DNA of 64,000 nucleotides from Lycocorax pyrrhopterus obiensis (lineage: Eukaryota; Chordata; Aves; Passeriformes; Paradisaeidae), in contig JACSVZ010000016.1 in NCBI GenBank assembly GCA_014706295.1, positions 8,103,168 to 8,167,167 of the forward strand, written 5' to 3'. Under the pieces are notes generated by a model. It was not told the origin of the DNA, searched no databases, and worked only from the letters and a program-made list of their open reading frames with translations. Positions within the stretch are counted from its first letter, which is position 1. Each line of letters starts with the position of its first letter. The translations under genes and the position numbers were made by a program. Shown one piece after another: positions 39,325-51,524 of the stretch.

Positions 39325-39440
39325 AGAGACACAAGGAGATGAATAACTTGCTCTAAACATTCACAAGATCTGTGGCAGAGGAGGGATTTCAGTGCTCCCT
39401 TTGCAAGGCAGGGCTTTTATCTCTTCCAAAACCAGGCAGC
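39325..39440 (-). mobile_element. MIR-type SINE fragment, antisense
   Basis: The plus strand reads 'gagatgaataacttgctct', 'ctgtggcagaggagggattt', 'gcaaggcagggcttttatct', 'cttccaaaaccaggcagc'. These follow the antisense MIR consensus in order and spacing: 'gaggttaagtaacttgccc', 'gtggcagagccgggattcg', 'ccaaagcccgtgctctt', 'ttccactacacc--gctgcc'. This covers the core and most of the tRNA-derived head, so the element lies on the minus strand. The high divergence agrees with the great age of MIR activity in amniotes. Confidence 0.6.
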
Positions 39441-39444
39441 ACAG

Positions 39445-42400
39445 CACCAGGGGAACCTGCGTTCTCCCTCCCCGTCGTCCCCCTGCTTTTCCAAATTTGA
39501 TAGATTGGAGGGTCACATATTGAGCACTTTTCTAGAAAGCCTTTATTTTGTGGGCAGGAGAAATAAATGGTTCTGTGTCACTGAGGGAGATGTTACTACC
39601 AGTCCAGCAGGTCTGTGAATACAGTAATATCCTGTAACTTGTGTCCCTCAGCCCAGCTAGTGGCTCCCCCAGCCACAGAAAACCTGGGAATACAGATAAT
39701 TACCACTCCAGCCTCTCTAGATATGTCTTCTTTGTCATCAGTTTATTTCACAAAGAGCTAGATCAAACGCACAAAAATCTCATTTTGTATAAAATTTGCC
39801 AGCCTCAATACAGACTTATAAGGAAATGTATGGGTTTCCAGGCATCCTGTAGTTATGGCAACTTACCTTAAAAAAAGTAAATGTCCTGTCACAACTGAGA
39901 CCATTCATCATTGTACTGAAAAAGGTTCTGTTACAGACTTGCATTTGTAGCAGGCTAAGCACTCCCATCAATAGCCCCATAAGCAATTTTCACACTTGTA
40001 CTATCCAATTTAGGGGGAAGTGTTGGTTTCATCTCAATTATTTTCTGTAATCCTCTATTTAATCCTTCCATTCAGGTTTTACTGTAATTTATTCTATTCA
40101 AACTGTACCTTTCCTGTAAAAGATATTCCTTTCCAGCAGGGACATTTGCAGTGTGCTGTTTTCTCCTTACATCACACCAAACCCTTCCTAGACTATAAAA
40201 ATTCCCCAGCATTTTTTCACATTGCTTTAAGAAATGAAAGTAAAAAAGCCAATTGTCGTGTGAGTACCACAACTAAGTAAAGCAAGTTTCCTACCGATTT
40301 GTGTCCTCCACCTTTAGCAGTTCCCCCTCTCCTCCACACCCTTCCCATACCACTCCTGCCTTCTCTCTCGGTTCCTAGAGAAATTTGCAACCAGAGTGAT
40401 TCGTAGCTGCTGCAGTCAAACTAAAGTTCCATGTGTGATGACTGCCCAGCTGGCTGCTGCTTTCTGGAAGGGCTCAGATGCCAAGTTATAATCACTCTGC
40501 TTCAAGGGAGGGGAGACGTGCTGTGGCCTCTTCTGAGCACTGCTTAACACCTTTGAAACCAATATCCCCCAATCAAATTTGGCCAAAGATGTCCATTAAG
40601 GTCCAAAGCTACTGAGAACTGAAAGAGGGACGGATTGACAGCAGGGCTTCGAGTATTTGACTTAAAAGCCCATCACATCCCCCAGTAAGCATCCAGCCAT
40701 TAGCTGTCTCTAAAGTCAAGACAATGAGACAGGTCCAATGACATTCCAATACTGTCAAAAGACACAGATTTTAAAAGCATGTGGTCAATCAGCAATGATT
40801 ACCCAGATTACTGTAAAGGTCAGTGGATCTGGTTACTGCTCTGCCTGGGGGGTGCCACTCACTTCTCTTCAATGCACAAAGAGCTGGTGTCACGGGGAAG
40901 CTCCACGTTTAACTCATTTTGGAGCTTAGAAAATTGTCTCATCTCCCACTGCATCTTGGAGGCTGCAGTTCTTTCCCACAAGCACACTTTGCCACCCCCG
41001 ACTAACTGTACTGACAAACACATTCCAGTTGTCATTATAATCCTGCTGGTGGGAAAGGGGAGGGGCAAGATTGTTTTAAAGAAAATGCCTCTTTAATCTT
41101 CACTTAAAGGGTTCAAAATTAATTCCAAGTTATCTTTTTATGTCTCTTTTAATTTCTTTCATCTGAAAAAAATTGCTTGCAATGAGCAGAGAGGTGCAAG
41201 CACTCCGAGGAAGGTAACTTATCTTCAGCACTAACTACTACAAGCATCCCTAAAGCTTCAGTTACCCTTCACGTAAATAATAATGAATAAAAGTCAGCCT
41301 TATCAAACCAAGGTCATTGTGTTAATGATGCATCCACTCCCTCTTGATCTTAACACCACTACAATGAATCCAGGCTGTTTAAGTAGGGTATGATCTGATA
41401 GTAATCCAAAGTAGGCGCCTTCTAACCTTTCTACACATTTACTTTGTTCCCTTTGCCCACACATCTTCCAATCACGAGTATCTCAGTAAGGTTTTCTAAG
41501 GCAGAAATTGAGGTGGGGTGGCAAAGCACAGAGCAGTTTCCAGGTAAAGCAGCAGGACTGAGAGGCATCTTCTTGAAGAAAGAACAGGATGGTATAGTAG
41601 GGGGAAAAGAACAAAAATGAACATATGACTCCTTAAAAACAAATGAAAAAATAGAACGAAAACAAAAAAGTTAGAAGTGATGAACAAAGAAACATAATTT
41701 TTTTTTTTACTTCCACAGAAATAGAGAAAGGTGGAACAAAGATGGGACACTAATACGTCTGGCAAAGTTTTCTGGGGTTTCCTTCTTCCATAATTTCTGA
41801 GCACCACTTTGGACAGAAAAATTTGCATTAAAACTTTTCCTTTTTTAGACTCTGACAGAGTGAAGCACTCCCCCAGACCAATGGGGATGTAAACTTCTCT
41901 GAGGTAAGCGGGACTTTGTTGGGGCTTGCAGTGCTGCCAACAGAGAAGACTTATACAAAGAGACAGCTTACACTTTCTTAATTCCCCTGCTAAGCAGAAC
42001 CCTTAATGCTGTTGCCATGCACAACAGAGACAGGTACCTCTGTGCTTAATCCATCGGTTTTATTCTCCCAAAAGGAATTCTCTGCTCCTTGACAGAACAC
42101 TAATCTTCCATAATCTTACAAGATCAGGTTACCTGTTTATGCCCAGAATCTGTCTCTATCATTATCCTTGCTTTCTTTCATGTTTTCTCCCTTTCTGAAC
42201 AAATGCATTGTTTTGTGTCTGAGCAGGGGCTTACAAGGTATTTTCTCTTTTGAGTGATATTGACCCAACGGCACATCGTACACACTTCACTCAAAGTCTG
42301 AGCAACGTTTAGCATCACTTAAGAAAGGATGGCAATAAAATCTGTCACCCACGGCCAAAAAAGCCCTAAAAAAAGCAAAAAGAAGACAAACTCCAAATAA

Positions 42401-43790
42401 AATAAAATTACAAAGCGACAGGGATCAGCACATTTCCTTATATTCACCTGGAGGGGATGTTAAAAACTACAGCAAGTTTTGAACTGAGGGAGAGGAATAG
42501 AACAGAAAGTGCAAAGAAAGAAAAGTTCCTTGTAGTATTAATTTCCCTGACTGCTTTGCACATGTTTTGAGGAAGATACAGGGCAAAACCATTTCAAGAT
42601 CACAGCATTTTGATGCAATAATGTAGCTCATTTTGTCACCACTACAGATGGCAGGCTGTAATGAGCCCATGTTAATGACTGCTATAGATATTCTATACAC
42701 AGATACGCAATGGCGCGCTGCGAGATGTCAGCGAGGAAAACAAATGCTCAGAGCCTTGGCCTCATTTCAGATTCTCTTACAAGCATGAAGCTCAGAACTG
42801 CTTTGCTCAAAGGTGGACATAACATGAGCATGTCAAGAGAATTTGGTCCAATTTTTAAATACAATAAAATAAAGGTTTAATAATAGCTTTGCAGCAAATC
42901 ATTTTCTCCCAGACAAAACCAGGTGAAACGAAGATTTTTTTTTTCTGAGCTGTCACATTCATTTTTGGAAAAAATTTGCTCAAAAATAGAGGACAAACCT
43001 GGACACCAAAAAGCTGAAACTCAGAAACATGCCTGCCTGGATTACCTTTGAGCTGACAGAGATGCCGTTTCAGCACGTAAACCCCCACAGAAGCTCACAC
43101 AAATGCACATTTTAGCTACTACAGTCAGAACCTGAGCACACCACTAGACCCTTCCTGCCCCAGCCAGCCTCACCCAGGACCTGCATCCACATCCTCTGCC
43201 CATACAGCCAGGAACAGGAATGTAATTTAAACTCAGGCCCAGGCCCACAGTCCTAGCCCAGGGGTAGCTGCTCCCCTGAGGAGGAGCTGCTGCTGCTGTT
43301 TAGATTTCCCACCCCAACCAGAACCCAGACCTGCTGCCTTACTGTCACTGATGATGGCCAGACTGCTGCTGTCGCTCCTCTGCTCTGCTCCTCCAGCTCA
43401 CACCAGGAATGAGGGTCTCAGTTTGAGCTCAAAAGGCTCCTGGATGCCCAAGGGAGGGGTGGAGGTCTCAGGTGACCCTGGTCAGGAGAATTAAGGCTTA
43501 CTGGTGCACTCAGAACATAGAAAAACCTGTGAAGGTTAAAAAAACCCAAAAACCAAAACCAGCCAAACAAACAACAAAGTGAGGGATATCACTAATAGTC
43601 TTTCCAAAGAAGGTATTTCAAAATTCCACCCTCTAGTCTGGGGAAGATAGAAAATAGCAGACAGACACTGTGTGGGGACCAGGAATTTCCTCTTCCTTTT
43701 GAAAAAAGGGTTCTCATTTCCAACAACAGTCAGGTGAGACATGCTAACACAATGCCTCTGACTCAGCAACAGGCAGACAACCTGATACAG
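39445..43790. other. Non-coding spacer, no gene seen
   Basis: No recognisable gene or repeat family. Good donor-like words occur (TGAG|GTAAGC with intron side at 41904; AAG|GTAACT near 41206) but without partner acceptors. A GC-richer patch at about 43100-43500 has CTG-type runs; an A/C-rich string lies at about 43535-43580. Confidence 0.55.
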
Positions 43791-43797
43791 CCAAAGG

Positions 43798-44237
43798 ATG
43801 TGCAATTATGCATTTCTCTGCAAAGCTGGAGTTATATTCTCAGCCCATAGGTCGTGTCAAAGCAAACACTATTTCTTCCCAAAGTGGGAGGTGTGTGAGG
43901 GTCATCCCATTTTGGTTGGATATAGCATATCCAAGAGATCTATCACAGAAAAGAATCAAATGAAATTTAGGTTGACAGCCATGCTTTGTGGGATGAAAGT
44001 AATTCTGAAGGACAAGAATTGGTCACAGGAAGACCTGGCATTTGGGATTAGTAAATGAAGAGAGATCATTCGAATAAACTACCAGATGGGGAACATTCCT
44101 GTTATGAAGGTCCCCTTAATTGGCTCCAGCTTGAGGCTAATCTGAAAAAATGGGTTTGGACACAGCAGCAACCTGACCAACAAGAATCTATATCAGAGAC
44201 TCAGATAACAGCCCAGGAAACAGCTGAATTAATGTGA
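43798..44237 (+). pseudogene. Coding-like decayed segment in two frames, possible retroelement remnant
   Basis: Two open frames follow each other on the plus strand: 43798-44058 (86 codons) and 44055-44237 (60 codons). They overlap by the four bases ATGA, so the reading shifts frame at the junction. The amino-acid make-up is protein-like across both: basic and acidic residues mixed, several Trp, a W-S-Q-E-D-L motif near the end of the first, and a Q/E-rich tail in the second. Upstream in the first frame there are stops at 43759 and 43783. It could be an old retroviral or retrotransposon gag-like remnant with one indel, or a pseudogene of a cellular gene, or chance. I do not recognise the family; no long terminal repeats, primer-binding site or polymerase motifs are visible nearby. 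Confidence 0.25.
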
Positions 44238-44859
44238 TGCATGATTATAAGGGTGTCTGATGTCATAATATTATAATGGAGAAATTATTGACCTTGTATA
44301 ATTTCTGCCTGAAGTGGTCATAAAATTCTTATCACTTGTCACAGCCACAGGAGCAAAATTGAAGCAATGTGAGAATACAAACTGTCTGAGAAGATTTGTG
44401 TCACGATGAAAGTGCATTGCCTTGCTAGTAAAGATATATTCCACCTCCTACTGTAAATATTTTTACAGAATCATGTTCTCCTTTATCAAGATACCGACTA
44501 GGAATGATTCTTATCTCATTTCCAGTACCCTTATACTGATGTCAACCTTTTAAAGTCAGTGGAAACAGTTCTAATTCACTGTTTAACCAGAAGAAAAGCT
44601 GATGCCTTAACTTTCCAGGAATGATGTCTAAACATTTCCAGCATGGGCAAACAGGCAAGTTGTTTTCATCATTACATGAACAAATAACCAATTTTATTTT
44701 CTTCTTCCAGCTGCCACAACTTACTCCCAAAAGACTAATGGACAAACTTCTTGCACGCTACCTGAAATTCTCTTGAGGAAACCACTTTTTTCAATCCTAA
44801 CATCACATCACTGTGTTTCAAAGAGAACATTGTTCATAAAACACTCTTTTTCTGCTGGG

Positions 44860-44880
44860 AAAAAAAAAAAAAAAAAAAAA
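44860..44880 (+). repeat. Poly-A run of 21
   Basis: Twenty-one uninterrupted A residues, the longest homopolymer in the window, preceded by 'tttctgctggg' and followed by 'gctcaagaac'. It could be the tail of a retroposed sequence inserted on the plus strand, but the upstream DNA is not recognisable as a processed transcript and no target-site duplication was found. Confidence 0.9.
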
Positions 44881-45543
44881 GCTCAAGAACCTGAAACCCC
44901 AGCTTCTGCCTGAAATATTCCCCCAAATATTTATAGACCCTCCTGCATAATAGGTTTTCTATAAGAGACCCATGTTATACACAAAAAACCCTACACTAAT
45001 TGGTTTTTATTATCTTAATAATCTTAACATTTCCTCATCTAATAATGGTTAATTTAATGTGCTCCTATAATGTACTCTTAAATTACTAGTTTATAAAACA
45101 AACAAACAAAAAAAGCAGTGCAGATTTCAGGTTTCCACACATTGCATTAATTACCTGAAAATGTCTCCAGGACTTCCTAGAGCAGATTTTCACAATCTCC
45201 TTATTATCCCTGTACAGACATTTTAAACTTACTGTAGCTACTCCAAGTTCATCGTGCTTGTAATTTACACAAACCTTGCAATTGATATTTGGAAGCAGAG
45301 AAAATCTGGAAGTGAAAAGAAATATTAGATGGCCTCCTGCTTTTAGCTCACAGGTCTTCCACATGAACAGATGTACTGAGAACTGGTGCTGTAAAGAGAT
45401 GCAGACCTGCTCTAGCTTGAATTCACAAGAAGGAAATAAGTAAGCCCACTTCTTTTCTTCCTTGCACACGGGTTACTTTCAGGTTTTTGTTTGCTGTTTT
45501 GTGCAGATTTACTTGTGAGCCCAGCAGCAAGCAAACATAAAGT

Positions 45544-45560
45544 AAAAAATAAATAAATAA
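45544..45560 (+). repeat. (AAAT)n short microsatellite
   Basis: An A-run followed by about three AAAT units. It is short and probably not very polymorphic. Confidence 0.8.
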
Positions 45561-46584
45561 GATGGGAGAATAAAACAATCTTAAAAAATGCCTTCCTATC
45601 AGAGCAGAAAAATTATTGTAACCATTAGCAAGAGAGTGTGCAAAAAAAAATTAGTAAACCACAACCCAAAAAGTATAACTAGAAAATTCAGATATTATAA
45701 ATGAGTTCTTTCCTCTCTGTCCCACCACCAGTGAGAGAGCCTGAAGCCTAATCTTGAGTTTGCTAAATAAAACCACACACACAATCCCACAGCTCAATCT
45801 AGTCTGGACATTGACAACATCTCTTAGAAAGCATACTATAATGGGCAGGATAATTATATCACAGTGTAGCAGGGGGCTGGGGGTCTCTTCCACATCCCAT
45901 TTCTCTAGAGGTACCAGAGTCCAGTATTCTCTGACCTGGTTTTTTTAGATATTCCATATTTAGGGTGGAATGTTTCATACCAGATTTACTTATTTAAGGA
46001 TAGCTGATGTTACAGAGGGTTGCTTATTTAGCACACTGCTCTGGCTAACTCAGGGAGACACTCACACTCTTTTAAGGAACCCAGGGTGTTTAGCTAAAAC
46101 AGGGCCCACTCTCTGGACCCTTTGTGCTGAGATAACCTCAGCTCATTGCAGCAGCTGGGGTCAGTCATGCCCTGTATTATTCCTGAGCCTCACATCACCC
46201 TGACCCCTCTCCTCTGAGCCCTCTTTCCTCTCCAGGGTGTACCAGCAGCCCCACAAGGTACACACACAGTACCACTGCCTTCTGGACAAGTCAGGCAGGG
46301 GAGGGAGGCTGGACAGCTTCCACCCTCTCCCTCACGAAAGGAACTAAATTATCTTGCTTGAAAAGCCACCTGTATCTGCTTCAGCAAAGACAGATCCACA
46401 ACCTCCAACACCTTCAAAGAGTTCATCACCCATTACTGTGAATAGTTCACCCAACCAAAACTCAGTTTGTGCCAGCTGCAGACCTAGAAAGATGCTCCTG
46501 GACATCGGGTATCCTTCAGTCACACTGCGGCTTGGGTCAGAAACATTTTTCCACAGCCATGGAGAATCCACCTCGGTAAAATAA

Positions 46585-46624
46585 CTTTGTTAGGGCCATG
46601 ACTTTCAGACTTGTTAGGGCTATG
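46585..46624 (+). repeat. Imperfect tandem duplication
   Basis: CTTTGTTAGGGCCATG (46585-46600) recurs as CTTGTTAGGGCTATG (46610-46624), about 25 bp apart, with one deletion and one C-to-T change. It is an old local duplication. Confidence 0.75.
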
Positions 46625-49600
46625 CCTAATAGTTTGAGTCTTAATCTAGCTGTGTTAATTACAAGGATGTGAATCTGAGGACAACAGAAATGCCAATTGC
46701 TGGATGAACAGGTTTACGCACCACCAGAGAACACAACCAGGCAGCGGCCAAAGACTTTGTGCACACCTGACTGTCACGAGCAACCAACCTTCCAGCTTAA
46801 AGCACCTTTGAGCAACAGCAGAAAACCGCGGGGTCTTTCTCCACCACGCCTTTCCCGGTGTCTTTCCTGTTTGCCTCCAGCTGCCTCCAGAGGTTGCTGA
46901 CAGCCACTCGCTCTGCTCCGAGGTGAAAATACACTGATGAAGGCAAGCAAGGCTGCCAGATACCGCCAGCATTCCCATGGGGAATGTGACTCATGACCAT
47001 GGGAGTATTGAAGCAGGTGCTCTGTTGAGGAGTATCTCTGCAGACATTACGCCTGCTCAAAAGAGTGAGATACTCAGTAGTAAAATTCAACAAACATCTA
47101 TTTACACTTGAAAGTCAGTAACAGAACAGTCAGGAGAAAGCTCTGCAAACAATTTATTTTGTAATTCAAACTAAAACACTCAGCAGTTTGGGTTTACCAG
47201 TGTCAGAGGTACAGTGTCTGCCCTGTAGCAGCTCTGAGTCAGATGGGAATGCTCTAATTGTCCTCACCCAGGTCTGAGCAGTGCCAGGCATGGCTACGAA
47301 AGGTTTCTCTTTGTCATTAGCAGTCCCTTGGACTATTACGCCAGAAAAATCCTGACAAAGCTTAAATTGTACCACTTACAAGGTAGAATGCAAGATGTAG
47401 CTCCGTGTTTCCTCTAATTTCATTAGCTAGGACAATGTCATATTCCCTTGGCTTGATGACCTCTCAGAACAAGCCTGATTTAGGAAGCTGTACCAGTCTG
47501 TATAAAGGAAGAGAGATCATGTTTCTTCTTCCTGGAATACATGCAGGGATCGTAGGAAGGGAAAAAAAAGAAAAAAAAATAAAGACAAAATAGATCCATT
47601 TAGAGCAGAACAAAATAAATGTATGCACATTAGCATGGCCTGGACAGAAACATTGTTGATCAGCAGCATACAAACACTTCAGCAGAGGGATGCTACATTG
47701 ATAAAAATACTGAAATGCAGTAAACCTCTATTTCTAGTATTTTCCAATTCTCTTTGATCAACCACACTGTTCAAGGTGTAGTTACGATGGTTTGAGGCTC
47801 TTTCCCCCAGAATGCAAGAAAAAAAATGAAGAAATTACTGAATCACAGGAGTCTTAGAAACTAGCAACTGCATACTGGTGAGTCTGTGCCAGCCAAGGCA
47901 CATAAATCCCAACAATTGTTCTTTTCCCACCTGCTGGATTGGTTTCCACATTCCAGGTTTTCTTCTCATTCCCACCCTCCTTCATATTTCCCTATGCTAT
48001 TGTTATTACTCTCTTAATTGTTGAGGACTTTGTCCAACTTCTTTGAAAAAGTCGTGTTCTGTATCTCCTCCCTTTGTTTTGATCTCACTTTAATTAACTC
48101 TTCCTACCTTTGTGACTTCAATGTACTTGAGTTTTGATTCCTCGTTTTCAGCAAATTTGATTCCACAATCCATCTTTTCTATGGAAAAGCTGCCTGGAGT
48201 TTATCAGCCATGCAATTGCACCAAACCAGTTATTTGTTGGACCTCAGAATTTAATAGGAGAAACTGCGTTCTGCTTTTTGTGTGGTTGGATTTTTTGGGT
48301 ACGGTCCTGTTGTTCTGTTGAGTTTTTTTAATTGCAGACTCACGAGGACACAGTAGCCTATTAAATGCTAGAGAAAGACCTGGAAAACCCGTTAAAACAT
48401 TCGCACTGCCTACTAAATCCTATAAAGCTGCCTATATCACCTTCTTTCCTATAATATCTGAGCATCTTATAAGCAATACTACGGCCATCCTTGCACATGG
48501 CACAGAGCAAGCAAACAGTCCTGGTTTACAGCTGGAGAGATACAGCTCTCCCTGCATTAAAGAGGATGCAGCTGCTCTTAGGAATGCAGGGCAGGCTCTT
48601 TGCTGCTCTGGGGTTTGAGGCAGTGGATCAGTGACCCTGTTTGGTCTATGTTCCCTCTGGCAGTCAGCCTCTTTTCCCACAGGGCTCTCAAGACCCTGGG
48701 ACAGACCCCTGGAGGGCACACAGAGGATGCTGCCCAGGGAAGCTGCCTCATTGAGCAGCCCTTACCCGGTTTGCTTGGGCAAAAAGGGCTGCAGGAACCT
48801 GCTGGCTCTGTTCTGCTCCCTGCTGTAACTTCTGCGATAATCATCTCATTTCAACTAAATTTGTTGGCGCAGAAATATAACTCCAAAGAGCATTTCCTGC
48901 AGATTTCAGTCAAGTTGAGAAAACAAAGGTGTCATGAGACCTGATTCCGAGAAGGGCTACATCATGGTATCTCCTTATTAGACAACAAGGATTGCACAGA
49001 AACTTTATAAATGCCCAGCTATAGAAAGGATTCACGCCTCCCAGACACTGGGATATTTGTGCAGGAAACTGTTGGATCATACTCCATATGGAATGAGGCT
49101 TCACTTGTGTCATTACTCAAATAATTGCATGATTGCAACTGCTGTCTGAACAAGTGAAGTCTAAAAAAAAAAAATTAATTCAGAATGATTCAAAATTAAA
49201 ATTTTGGCTCATGAGAATCTCACAAAATAAAAAAATTTGTTAAAGATCAAAGTGTTTTGTGTCAAGATGAAAATAAACTTTAAGACATTTAAGAGAACAC
49301 ATTTTCTTATTCACATCTAAATTCACAAAAAAGTGGCATTTTGAAATTGTTTTTTTGTCTGAAACCATTTGCCTCTTTTGACCTCAACTTAGTAACTATT
49401 CTCCTTAAACTCCCTTTATCAGCAAAATCCTACTGGTCTTTATTTTTCATAGAGCTCTATTTCACAGCATTTGAAAACATCAGTTCTGAAAAGTACATTC
49501 ACTTGTGCCTCCCTGGTTATTTTATCCTATTGACTGAGACAAAAAATATCCCCAGAACAAAGTGTGTGGGGGAAAAAACTGCCCAGTTCGACCTTCTCAA

Positions 49601-50880
49601 TTACCAAACAGGAAAACAGAATGAGATCTTAGGATGAGCTTTTCAGTGTGCATTCTTCATCGAGTGCTACCAGGGAGGCTTTAGATCACACAGAGGAGGA
49701 CGCTAAAGCCAGTAAAATCTCTCGTCTTTATCTCCTGCCTTGTTTTTCTTCCCTCTGTTCACAATAGCAGCCTCCCCAGTGCAGGATAATTCCTCATAAA
49801 GATCTGTCATGCTCTCTGTGTCCTGGCTTGTTTCTATCTCTTTTCACACCACAAGCATCCCTTGAGTGCAATAGTGCCCTGTAAAAGCTTAATAGTGCAT
49901 GTGCTACATGTTGTCTATTTGTGTTTTAAATGCCTTCCCTAGTATGGTAAAATATCCAGTAAAAATCTGCCCTGTCTTTATGTTTTGCATTGCTGTTTTC
50001 TGAAACCAGTGTCATACAAACAGGTACTAATACCATGAAAAAAGATTATATCCTGAAATGTTTCTCCTTAATTTCTAGGCTAAGAATAGTTGGTATTCTG
50101 CATAAACCACCACTAGTGATATGTACCTGAACTGGTAGGGCACTGAGAGACAGGTGCACAAACACTTCGGGGGTACACTTTGAAAGAGTGTATGCATCCA
50201 AAGCTCACTCTCATCCCAGTTTCTGAAAATGATGATAAGCAAAAATTAAGCACCCGGTTGTGCTTACTCCACCCAGAGAGCAGGAGAGAAAAGCAGAGTG
50301 TTTGATCTTTGATTTCCATTGCTATCTCCTCCAGCCTGCTGTTCAGGGAACAGAAACACTAAGTGGTAGGCCTGTACACAGATGGCTCTCCCTAATCCAG
50401 AGGAGCAGGAAGCCTGGAAACGGTAGATAATGCACAAGCATGAACAATACAGGTGCTGCATTCTGCAGAACATGGTACTGAGACCCCAGACAAGCTCAGG
50501 TCCACCAAAGCTGCTTAGCCCCTGCTCAGCCAGTTCTCTTATCGTGTCCATTGCGCTTTGCTTTGCTCCATTCTCTCTATCAGCACTATGCATGCTTATT
50601 TTCTTTTTAGCTAAAAACCTTTCATCACCCAGAAGTGAAAAAAACAAGTCCCAGCAATACTGGAGATCGATGATCATTTTCAGTTACACGTTACTGCTTT
50701 ATATATTTTCTGTGGCAAATCAGAATTTATTCAGAAGTAATTTTCTGGTCTAAACTAACAAGCAATGAGTGTGACAAATACTGCTGTTAGTGATTGTGCA
50801 TTTTAAGGCAATTTTAGAGTGCATGATCTCTGTGGGAATTGCCAAGCACATTTTGCTTCTCACGTATGCATAACTTCAAG

Positions 50881-51240
50881 TCTCAGTGATAAGTCCCATT
50901 AAAGATATCCTACCCTCTTGACGGGGGTTTTTATCTTTGCTAATGTATTGCTAGTGGCTCTGATGCAATGTGGATGTCCTTGGATGGATTTAATTGGGCG
51001 GAAACCTTTGAAATATGCCACAGGCTAATTCACTTTGAGGGTTAAAATAATGAATCCCTGCAGAAAATAATGTATTAGTGGGTAAAAAGATGAATTAATG
51101 GCAATACTGGAATACCATCTCTACAGCAACCAGAATGGCTGAATTAATGACATACTGGGGTTTTTTATGGCTTGAGAATTACAGCTGTGATGACACTATG
51201 AGTAGCTCAGCCTCCCCCTTTATTGTACCTTAGTAGACAC
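50881..51240. promoter_or_regulatory. Candidate conserved non-coding element with repeated TGAATTAATG
   Basis: Unique AT-rich block in which the ten-base word TGAATTAATG occurs exactly twice (51091-51100, 51140-51149), 49 bp apart, among further TAATT and TAATG homeodomain cores, a GCTAATGTATT word and a TTTTATGG Hox/Cdx-like word. The equal spacing and exact repetition suggest constrained sites. There is no open frame of note. Enhancer function is inference from motif density. Confidence 0.35.
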
Positions 51241-51319
51241 GATAATCCCTTGGCCCCTGGAGAATTTGTTCTCTCGTGATGATCAGGCAAGGTTATTCCA
51301 TTTCCATGATCATCTCCTC

Positions 51320-51505
51320 CCTTAACCCTTTCTCTCCCTCCTTCCTTTCTGTCTCTCAGGTTCACACACAGGTCATCCCCCAGTTATACCTGGACACATG
51401 CAAATCAGTAGCTTGGAATTGTAATGCCCTGACTTCAAATCAGAGTTTTCAAGGGAATAAAGCTCTCATTCTGGCCAAAAAAAAAAGTTTCTTGCAATAA
51501 ATATA
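51320..51505 (+). other. Candidate terminal exon of an unannotated transcript
   Basis: Seen in order: a branch-point-like CTTAAC (51321-51326), an almost unbroken polypyrimidine tract, and AG at 51358-51359, together a strong 3' splice site. After it come about 95 bases of unique sequence, the poly-A signal AATAAA at 51456-51461, ten A residues (51477-51486) and a second AATAAA at 51496-51501. The exon would be 51360 to roughly 51480-51520. The in-phase frame is short (46 codons) and unrecognised, so a non-coding RNA or an alternative 3' end of a distant gene is likelier than a coding exon. All of this is motif-based. Confidence 0.3.
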
Positions 51506-51524
51506 TCGTCATAAAAAATTCTTT

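Larger units (their letters stand above)
44238..50880. other. Non-coding spacer, no gene seen
   Basis: No gene recognised. A few AT palindromes follow the coding-like segment (ATAATATTAT near 44267). A possible worn CR1 tail lies at about 45865-45905 ('gggggctgggggtctcttcc'), too weak to call. GC-richer patches occur at about 46190-46330 and 48570-48840; their frames on both strands have no domain. Confidence 0.5.

Noticed and set aside
45865..45905. Possible CR1 tail ('ggggtctcttccacatccc')
   Set aside because: The match needs a 16-bp gap and lacks the terminal octamer repeats.
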